A stretch of 16,511 nt of DNA from Lachnospiraceae bacterium (GTDB lineage Bacteria > Bacillota > Clostridia > Lachnospirales > Lachnospiraceae): the NCBI GenBank assembly GCA_900770225.1, contig CAAGJU010000056.1, positions 1-16,511 of the forward strand, in the 5' to 3' direction. Position 1 is the first letter of the stretch, and the number at the start of each line of letters is the position of its first letter. This document shows, piece after piece, positions 1-5,734 of the stretch. The translations under genes and the position numbers were made by a program. The notes beneath the pieces are model-generated. The model was given only the letters and a program-made list of their open reading frames with translations. It was not told where the DNA came from and did not search any database.

Positions 1-215
1 ATGTATGCCCGACTACGTCGGGCTGACGCGGCGTTCGCCTCACCATATCACGCTTCGCATGTACGGATGCGGCTCACTGCCCGCGCATATTCGCATTCTT
101 GCGATGCTGCGCATCGCTCCATGCTCATACATGTTTGCGTCGATCACGCATACAGTTTTCTGTGCATGCTCCGCATGCCCAAAAACTGCCTGCGTGTCGA
201 CGGCTTAATACAGTA
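1..215 (+). repeat. Structured intergenic repeat, copy A (left end outside window)
   Basis: No gene is convincing here; the frames that stay open are compositional. The block ends in GGCTTAATACAGTA (202-215), identical to the right end of the copy at 16281-16464. Positions 122-215 match 16371-16464 with 3 mismatches in 94. Visible hairpins are GCCCGAC/GTCGGGC (7-13/17-23), GCGATGC/GCATCGC (101-107/111-117), and a long interrupted stem: 140-143 with 197-200, 145-150 with 191-196, 153-159 with 182-188, and 164-169 with 173-178. Positions 91-130 match 11601-11640 at 36 of 40. The left inverted end is not in the window, so the full length is unknown. It is probably a non-coding mobile or structured-RNA element. 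Confidence 0.8.
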
Positions 216-240
216 TGTAATGTCAACGGAACTTTTGTGT

Positions 241-269
241 TTGACATTACATATTTTTTGCTATATAGT
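241..269 (+). promoter_or_regulatory. Sigma-A-type promoter for eno, with inverted repeat over the -35
   Basis: TTGACA (241-246) and TATAGT (264-269) are separated by 17 bp, which is close to consensus. Transcription would start near 276, giving a leader of about 240 nt before eno. A 12-bp perfect inverted repeat, ATGTAATGTCAA (215-226) and TTGACATTACAT (241-252), covers the -35 box, so a repressor could act here. The left arm begins at the last base of repeat A. The leader (276-514) holds small hairpins (317-329, 359-369) and a possible 48-codon reading frame (390-536) overlapping the eno start. I recognise no riboswitch in it. Confidence 0.7.
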
Positions 270-514
270 TAGTTTCATCAAACAAGGTTAGCTATATCAA
301 ACATTTGCTCCGGCGTTGTCTGAAAGACAGAATGCTCATAGTTTCTGTTCTACACTGTCATCCGATGACGTTGAGGATATGGCGCCAGGATGAATCCGTA
401 CGAAAGTGATCGGATGCGGGAGCTGCCGATCCGCCGGAAGGCGATAAGTGACCGGATACGGAAGTCGATGTTTCAGATGAGGCATACAGGAACAGATTTC
501 AGGAGGAAAATATT

Positions 515-1816
515 ATGGAAAAAAATCTTCAGATAGAAAAAGTACACGGCAGACTGATCATTGATTCGAGAGGTAATCCCACGGTTGAGGCAGAAGTAAC
601 ACTTGCGGACGGAACTGTGGGCCGCGGGGCTTCACCCTCCGGTGCTTCCACCGGTGAATTCGAGGCGCTGGAGCTGCGCGACGGGGATAAGACAAAATTT
701 AACGGCAAAGGTGTATCCAAAGCTGTCGACAATATCAATACAAAAATCGCCGAAGCACTTGTCGGCGCAGACGCATCGGATACCTATGCGGTAGACAGGA
801 TCATGATCGATCTGGACGGCACAAAGGATAAATCCAACCTGGGGGCAAATGCCATCCTCGCCGTTTCCATTGCGGCAGCAGACGCAGCGGCAAAATCCCT
901 GCACATCCCGCTGTACCGCTTCTTCGGCGGCTCCAATGCCAATACGCTTCCGGTTCCGATGATGAATATCCTGAACGGCGGTGTACATGCCACCAATTCC
1001 GTGGATACGCAGGAATTCATGATCATGCCGGCAGGGGCACCGACATTCAGCGAGGGACTGCGCTGGTCCGTTGAGGTATACCATGCGCTGCAGCAGCTGC
1101 TGAAGGAAGAGGGCAATACCACGGCGGTAGGCGATGAAGGAGGATTTGCACCGAACCTTGCCAGCGATGAAGATACGATCGAGCATATTCTCAAAGCCAT
1201 TGAGAAAGCCGGCTATGAACCCGGAAAGGACTTCGTGCTCGCCATGGATGCGGCTTCCTCTGAATGGAAGAGTGAGAAGGGTAAGGGCTTCTATCATCAG
1301 CCGAAGTCGGGCCGAGATTTCACCTCTGACGAGCTGATCGCGCACTGGAAGAGCCTGATCGAAAAATATCCGATCTGGTCCATCGAGGACGGACTGGATG
1401 AGGAGGACTGGGAAGGCTGGCAGAAGATGACCCGCGAGCTGGGCGATAAGGTTCAGCTTGTCGGCGATGATCTGTTTGTTACCAATACCAGCCGTCTGAA
1501 AAAGGGTATTGAGCTCGGCGCCGGTAATGCAATCCTGATCAAGCTGAATCAGATCGGTTCTGTCAGTGAAACACTGGATGCCATCAAGATGGCTCATAAG
1601 GCCGGTATGCGGGCAATCGTTTCCCATCGTTCCGGTGAGACCGAGGATACGACGATCGCAGATCTGGCTGTTGCCCTGAATACAGGCGAGATCAAGACGG
1701 GTGCTCCGGCGAGATCGGAGCGTGTAGCCAAATACAACCGTCTTCTCAGAATCGAAGAAGCACTAGGCGGTGCTGCCGTATTTCCCGGCAAGGGTGCATT
1801 CAGTATCCGGAGATAA
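515..1816 (+). CDS. eno: Enolase (phosphopyruvate hydratase)
   Basis: Enolase interconverts 2-phosphoglycerate and phosphoenolpyruvate in cytoplasmic glycolysis and needs Mg2+. The protein is 433 residues, the usual bacterial length. Visible family signatures are SGASTGEFEALELRDGDK near residues 42-59, GGVHATNSVDTQEFMI at 155-170 (H158 and E167 positions), GDEGGFAPN around E208, and metal ligand positions D245, E291 and D318. The catalytic lysine position is K343 in LIKLNQIGS, and SHRSGETED follows at 370-378. No key residue is missing. The ATG follows AGGAGG (501-506) by 8 bp. The gene stands alone, with a promoter at 241-269 and a terminator hairpin at 1965-2002. Identification is essentially certain. 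Confidence 0.98.
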   Translation: MEKNLQIEKVHGRLIIDSRGNPTVEAEVTLADGTVGRGASPSGASTGEFEALELRDGDKTKFNGKGVSKAVDNINTKIAEALVGADASDTYAVDRIMIDLDGTKDKSNLGANAILAVSIAAADAAAKSLHIPLYRFFGGSNANTLPVPMMNILNGGVHATNSVDTQEFMIMPAGAPTFSEGLRWSVEVYHALQQLLKEEGNTTAVGDEGGFAPNLASDEDTIEHILKAIEKAGYEPGKDFVLAMDAASSEWKSEKGKGFYHQPKSGRDFTSDELIAHWKSLIEKYPIWSIEDGLDEEDWEGWQKMTRELGDKVQLVGDDLFVTNTSRLKKGIELGAGNAILIKLNQIGSVSETLDAIKMAHKAGMRAIVSHRSGETEDTTIADLAVALNTGEIKTGAPARSERVAKYNRLLRIEEALGGAAVFPGKGAFSIRR

Positions 1817-1869
1817 AATAAAATGTCCTGACGCAGCAGGTCACAATCTGGTCTGATGATTAAACAGGA

Positions 1870-1934
1870 TAAATCACACTTCGTGGGATTTACCCCGTAA
1901 TCGCGATATTTGCCGCATTTAATCACTTCGTGAT
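1870..1934. other. Pair of short hairpins downstream of eno
   Basis: TAAATC-a-CAC / GTG-g-GATTTA (1870-1892) and ATCAC/GTGAT (1922-1934) both have a TTC loop, and the palindrome ATCGCGAT (1900-1907) lies between them. The TTC-loop style resembles hairpins in the intergenic repeats, but no sequence identity to them was found. They may form a 3' UTR structure of the eno mRNA or be a separate repeat. Confidence 0.4.
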
Positions 1935-1964
1935 CAGCTATGGCTCTCTGTCAGCGTAAACAAC

Positions 1965-2002
1965 AGCAGCCGCAGTCTTCTGTACAGAGGACTGCGGCTG
2001 CT
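1965..2002. terminator. Strong hairpin between eno and the aldo/keto reductase gene
   Basis: AGCAGCCGCAGTC (1965-1977) pairs perfectly with GACTGCGGCTGCT (1990-2002), and the loop contains the palindrome TCTGTACAGA. The plus side is followed by TTTCAT and the minus side by GTTGTTTA. Neither is a long T tract, but position between two converging genes suggests bidirectional termination. Confidence 0.7.
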
Positions 2003-2104
2003 TTCATACTGTATTGCTGCCCTGTTCGTATCATGTGGTACAGGACTTCGGACATCCGGCAGGTTATTTACAGGCCGGCAATGCATGAACAGTGAACGGG
2101 TCGG

Positions 2105-2950
2105 TCAGAAAAATACCCGCTCGAAATCCGGATGCTCACCGCTCCAGCCCGCCTGCGGCATGGTGCGCAGACGATACAGGTCTTCCTCTGACAGGGAAAA
2201 GCTGAAGACATCAAGGTTCTGACGCATCCGCTCCGGAGAAGAGGACTTCGGCAGCGGTATGATGCCCTGCTGCACGGCATAATGCAGGCAGATCTGCGCT
2301 GTCGAACAGCCGTATTTCTCCGCGAGCTCCTGCAGCAGCGGATGGCTTGTCACGCGGCCACGGCTCAGCGGGCTCCAGGCCTCCATCTGAATTCCGTGTT
2401 CCTTCGCAAAGGAAACGGCGCATTCCTGTCCGTAGCCCGGATGAATCTCCAGCTGGTCTACCATGGGCGCGACCTCACAGTCAGCCAGCAGCGGAAGCAG
2501 ATGCTGCGGGAGAAAGTTGCTGACACCGATGGCACGGACATCGCCTTTCTTATACAGTTTTTCCATGACATGCCATGCCTTCAGATCGGTCTCTGCCCAT
2601 GACGGATCGGAGAGATCCGGGCGGGGCCAGTGGATCAGGTAGAGATCCAGATAATCTGTCTTCAGTCTTTTCAGCGTAGCGTAAAAAGCGCTCTCCACAT
2701 CATCAAGTTCTGTCTTCCATGCCTTGCTCGTCAGAAAAAGAGACTTGCGGTCAATGCCGAGTGTCTTAAAAGCATCGCCCATGCCTTCCTCTGTCCCGTA
2801 GAAGGATGCGGTATCAAAATGACGGTACCCGTTGTCATATGCCTGACGCATGAGTTCGTTGACTTCGTCTGTCGCGAGCTTGTAGCATCCGAAGCCGACA
2901 GCGGGGATTTCCACCCCGTTGCGAAGTTTGTATGATGGTATTGTCTGCAT
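2105..2950 (-). CDS. Aldo/keto reductase (AKR5-like, 2,5-diketo-gluconate reductase type)
   Basis: This is a 281-residue cytoplasmic NAD(P)H-dependent oxidoreductase with a single (beta/alpha)8 barrel, the usual length for the family. The catalytic tetrad is visible: D46 and Y51 in HFDTASFYGTEEGMG, K76 in LTSKAW, and H107 in LIHWP. GVSNF near residue 143 and VDQLEIHPG near 164 are family landmarks, and the late LPKSSSPERMRQN motif is the NADPH phosphate-binding segment. The ATG follows AGGAGG by 8 bp on the minus strand. The gene is monocistronic, convergent with eno and divergent from the purine nucleoside phosphorylase gene. The physiological substrate cannot be told from sequence; members reduce a range of aldehydes and ketones. 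The C-terminus ends in FERVFF after a somewhat short tail. Confidence 0.93.
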   Translation of the reverse strand: MQTIPSYKLRNGVEIPAVGFGCYKLATDEVNELMRQAYDNGYRHFDTASFYGTEEGMGDAFKTLGIDRKSLFLTSKAWKTELDDVESAFYATLKRLKTDYLDLYLIHWPRPDLSDPSWAETDLKAWHVMEKLYKKGDVRAIGVSNFLPQHLLPLLADCEVAPMVDQLEIHPGYGQECAVSFAKEHGIQMEAWSPLSRGRVTSHPLLQELAEKYGCSTAQICLHYAVQQGIIPLPKSSSPERMRQNLDVFSFSLSEEDLYRLRTMPQAGWSGEHPDFERVFF

Positions 2951-3010
2951 GATTTTTCCTCCTGATGGCGCCGCCTGCGGTTCGTGGCGCTGTTCAATCC
3001 ATGTTCATCT

Positions 3011-3039
3011 ATTATATAATACAGGCAGATGCAGTGCAT
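3011..3039 (-). promoter_or_regulatory. Possible promoter for the aldo/keto reductase gene
   Basis: On the minus strand TATAAT lies at 3016-3011, inside the palindrome ATTATATAAT (3011-3020). The -35 position 17 bp upstream reads ATGCAC, which is a poor match, so only the -10 is persuasive. The rest of the 2951-3231 divergent gap holds no gene. A weak plus-strand candidate for the next gene is TTGAGG followed 16 bp later by TACGAT, near 3117-3140. Confidence 0.35.
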
Positions 3040-3231
3040 TAGAATACAGGCATAAATATGATACTTTTCGCACATCGTTGACTCTGAGATGATGGGAGAA
3101 GGATGCAGGTTACGTGTTGAGGCACCTGTATTCTGCTATACGATGACAGGAAAATCAGTGTGATCAGATACGAAAACGGTTCATGCGAATACAGATGGAA
3201 AATACATAGGAAGAAACGGGAGGACTGACAG

Positions 3232-4044
3232 ATGGATTATGAAAAAGTAATGGAGGCGGCTTCCTTTATCAGAGAGCAGATATCTGACCTGCCTGATACC
3301 GGTGTCATTCTCGGCAGCGGTCTTGGCGGCCTGGTAAAAACCATGCAGGATACAACGGTGATTCCCTATGCGGAGATCCCGCATTTTCCGAAGGATACGA
3401 TTGCCGGCCAGGCCGGAAATTTTGTGTTTGGAAAGATCGGCGGACGGATGACAGCCGTCATGCAGGGACGCTTTCATTTTTATCAGGGATACAGCATGCA
3501 GCAGGTGGCGTTCCCTGTCTTTGTTATGAAGATGATCGGCGTACAACGGCTGATTATCACCAATGCCTGCGGTGCCGTCAATGCATCGTTTGCTGTGGGA
3601 GACCTGATGGTGATCCGGGACTATATCAATCTCAGCGGGCAGAATCCGCTGATCGGCGCAAATGACGAGCGGTTCGGCGTGCGCTTCCCGGATATGTCTG
3701 AGGCATATTCACGCGGGTGGATCGCGCAGGCGGAGAAGATCGCGGATGGCCTGAATATCGGCTACCGGGAGGGCGTGTATATGTTTTTCCCCGGACCTTG
3801 CTATGAGACGGCAGCGGAGATCCGGGCGTTCCGCACGCTGGGTGCGGACGCGACCGGCATGTCCACAGTTCCTGAGACGATCGCCGCGAATTACCTTGGC
3901 ATGAAGGTGCTCGGTATTGCATGCGTCACCAATATGGCTACAGGCATCGCCACGGAAAAGCACACGCACGAGGAAGTGCTCAGGATCGCGGAGCAGAGTG
4001 GCAGCGTGCTGTGCCGCTGGCTGCAGGCGATCCTTGAGACTTAA
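3232..4044 (+). CDS. punA: Purine nucleoside phosphorylase (trimeric, PNP-I/MTAP family)
   Basis: The enzyme cleaves purine (deoxy)nucleosides with phosphate to free base and (deoxy)ribose-1-phosphate for purine salvage, in the cytoplasm. At 270 residues it has the length of low-molecular-mass PNPs. Visible motifs are GVILGSGLGG near residue 24 (phosphate-binding serine), GRFHFYQGY near 80, TNACGAVN near 110, SGQNPLIGANDERFG, GPCYETAAEIR (base-binding glutamate), GMSTVPE, and CVTNMATGI with the base-contacting asparagine. Two positions depart from the usual pattern: GRxHxYEG carries Q instead of E, and NAAGG reads NACGA. The start follows GGGAGG. It converges on the DUF362 gene. The symbol follows the Bacillus naming and is provisional. 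Confidence 0.93.
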   Translation: MDYEKVMEAASFIREQISDLPDTGVILGSGLGGLVKTMQDTTVIPYAEIPHFPKDTIAGQAGNFVFGKIGGRMTAVMQGRFHFYQGYSMQQVAFPVFVMKMIGVQRLIITNACGAVNASFAVGDLMVIRDYINLSGQNPLIGANDERFGVRFPDMSEAYSRGWIAQAEKIADGLNIGYREGVYMFFPGPCYETAAEIRAFRTLGADATGMSTVPETIAANYLGMKVLGIACVTNMATGIATEKHTHEEVLRIAEQSGSVLCRWLQAILET

Positions 4045-4075
4045 GGGTCACATGGAGTGTTCCGGCCAACGCGGA

Positions 4076-4148
4076 CGGCGCCGCCTGCAGACCATCAGGA
4101 TATCCGGTACAATGACACGGATAATTCTGACGAGAGCGGGCGGCGCCG
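4076..4148. other. Nested hairpin downstream of the PNP gene
   Basis: CGGCGCCGCC (4076-4085) pairs perfectly with GGCGGCGCCG (4139-4148), and TATCCG/CGGATA pairs inside. It lacks a T tract on either side, so it is a transcript-end structure or a repeat arm rather than a classical terminator. It directly precedes the repeat fragment at 4162-4204. Confidence 0.55.
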
Positions 4149-4161
4149 ATGAGGCAGTCGG

Positions 4162-4204
4162 GCTTAATACAGTACTGTGGCATCAATTTTGATATGGGGT
4201 TTAC
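4162..4204 (-). repeat. Repeat-family end fragment, copy B
   Basis: This 43-bp stretch matches 11229-11270 at about 38 positions with one gap. On the minus strand it contains CAGTACTGTATTAAGCCCGACT, whose last part equals the left end of the 16281 element. The preceding 30 bases (minus strand GTAAACCC...CACAG) occur only in this copy and copy D. The fragment includes the stop codon of the DUF362 gene (4201-4203). No partner inverted end is nearby. Confidence 0.65.
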
Positions 4205-5325
4205 TTCATGGTGATGAGCTTGTACTGTCTTGAGCCGAGACCTATTTTTTCTCCCTGGTCCAGCGTTGCTTCCCAGCAGACATTCGGATTGCTGTCGAGG
4301 AAGTTGTCGTGATGATGGTGCCAGTCGGGTTTTGCCAGGTTGTCACCGAGCTGACTGTTGCGGATCGGCGTCGCATGAAGACAGAGATCGGCGCACGCCT
4401 GGTCGAGCGCGATCGGATCAAAGGAGGCGAGCATGCCGATATTGGGCAGGATCGGCGCGTCATTTTCTCCGTGGCAGTCGCAGTTCGGTGACACATCGGT
4501 GATCAGGCTGATGTGGAAGCAGGGGCGTCCGTCGCAGACGGCCTGCGCGTATTCCGCCATGCGCCTGTCGAGCAGTTCGTTGGCATCCCAGTTATCGTTC
4601 TCAATGGCGTCGAACGAGCAGGCACCGATGCAGCGGCCGCAGCCCTTGCAGATGTCCTGATCAATGTGTGCTTTGCCGGTATCATAGAAAATGGCGTCGG
4701 AACCGCACTCGGATGCGCAGCGCCGGCAGCCGCGGCATTTTTCCTCGATGACATGGGGCTTGCCGCTCATGTGCTGCTGCATTTTTCCCGCGCGGGAGCC
4801 GCAGCCCATGCCGATATTTTTGATCGTGCCGCCGAAACCGGTCTCTTCATGACCCTTGAAGTGCGTCAGGGAGATAAAAACATCGGCGTCCATGATCGTC
4901 TTGCCGATATAAGCTTCTTTGCAGTATTCACCGTTGCGGACGGGAACGGCGATGTCATCCGTTCCGCGGAGACCGTCACCGATGATGATCGGGCAGCCTG
5001 TGGTCACACGGTTAAAGCCGTTGACCTCCGCGCAGTACAGATGGTCTATGGCGTTTTTCCGGGAGCCGGGATAGAGCGTGTTGCAGTCTGTGAGAAACGG
5101 CTTGCCGCCCTGCTCCTTCACAACGTCCGCAACTGCCTTTGCGTAGTTCGGGCGGAGATAGGCGATGTTGCCGAGCTCGCCGAAGTGCATCTTGATGGCG
5201 ACCAGCTTATCCTGCATGTCGATGTCGCCGATGCCCGCGCGGCGGATCAGCTTCTGGAGCTTTTCCGGCAGTGGCACACCCAGATGTGTACGGAAATCTG
5301 TGAAGTAAACCTTTGCCTTGTCCAA
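4201..5325 (-). CDS. DUF362 family protein with two 4Fe-4S ferredoxin clusters
   Basis: This is a 374-residue iron-sulfur protein of the DUF362 type, whose biochemical role is not established. The reading frame stays open upstream, but the start is taken as the TTG at 5325-5323, because AGGAGGGG lies 6 bp before it and the family N-terminus (KAKVYFTDFRTHLG) begins there. The DUF362 core spans about residues 1-190, with FISLTHFKGHEETGFGGTIK near 150-170. Cysteines C197, C200, C203 and C207, then C226, C229, C232 and C236, give two CxxCxxCxxxC ferredoxin motifs. The first is followed by G where P is usual. A DUF362-like tail follows, with four consecutive histidines at 336-339. It likely handles electrons as a soluble protein; partner unknown. 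It is convergent with the PNP gene. Confidence 0.88.
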   Translation of the reverse strand: MDKAKVYFTDFRTHLGVPLPEKLQKLIRRAGIGDIDMQDKLVAIKMHFGELGNIAYLRPNYAKAVADVVKEQGGKPFLTDCNTLYPGSRKNAIDHLYCAEVNGFNRVTTGCPIIIGDGLRGTDDIAVPVRNGEYCKEAYIGKTIMDADVFISLTHFKGHEETGFGGTIKNIGMGCGSRAGKMQQHMSGKPHVIEEKCRGCRRCASECGSDAIFYDTGKAHIDQDICKGCGRCIGACSFDAIENDNWDANELLDRRMAEYAQAVCDGRPCFHISLITDVSPNCDCHGENDAPILPNIGMLASFDPIALDQACADLCLHATPIRNSQLGDNLAKPDWHHHHDNFLDSNPNVCWEATLDQGEKIGLGSRQYKLITMK

Positions 5326-5386
5326 TATTTTCCCCTCCTGTCTGCCGTCCACCGGCATTGAAAATCTGTATGCGCCTGACGCGGGA

Positions 5387-5460
5387 GCTGCGAAGCAGCG
5401 GAACGGCAGGTCTGAACAGCATCGTGCTGCTGTCATGACAAAGGGATCCTGCGCCCTTTG
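5387..5460 (-). promoter_or_regulatory. Three consecutive hairpins in the DUF362 leader
   Basis: GCTGC/GCAGC (5387-5399), CAGCA/TGCTG (5417-5429) and CAAAGGG/CCCTTTG (5439-5460) sit between the TTG start and the likely promoter zone. TACAAT on the minus strand near 5475 could be a -10, but no good -35 is visible. They could form a regulatory leader RNA. I recognise no known riboswitch. Confidence 0.35.
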
Positions 5461-5568
5461 CGGAGTTAATTGTAACACAGAGTAAAAATATCCGCTCCGC
5501 TTTTCTTCATTTCTTTTCCCCGGAGGATATGCTATGCTGAAGCTGTAAACGCCTGCGATGATAACATG

Positions 5569-5612
5569 TATGCACGGGCAGTGAGCCGCATCCGTACACG
5601 CGAAGCGTGATA
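5569..5612 (-). repeat. Repeat-family fragment, copy C
   Basis: The reverse complement matches positions 46-89 of copy A at 42 of 44 bases. Downstream, AGCCCGACTGCTTCAT (about 5670-5685) resembles the left end of the 16281 element. The terminal CTTAATACAG sequence is absent, so this is a partial or rearranged copy. The remaining 5326-5734 gap holds no gene. Confidence 0.7.
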
Positions 5613-5734
5613 CGGTCGGCTTGTAAACTTGCAAGCTCCTTAACTGCGCCGACAGGCGGCAGCCCGACTGCTTCATTACGTTCTGAATCCTGCAGTTGAG
5701 ATGGCTGCGAATGAAAAGAGGCGGGTAGATCTGT

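Noticed and set aside
1..291. Open frame of 96 codons at the left edge
   Set aside because: It lies across the structured repeat, has Cys/His/Arg-rich composition, and the matching sequence at 16371-16464 is not in a sensible frame.
276..514. Possible riboswitch in the eno leader
   Set aside because: Only short hairpins are seen and no known aptamer motif was recognised.
632..1627. Long minus-strand frame opposite enolase
   Set aside because: It is a shadow of a certain gene, with no ribosome site and no family features.
2008..2016. TACTGTATT resembling the repeat end, after the eno terminator
   Set aside because: Only 9 bases match, with no partner end and no arms nearby; probably chance.
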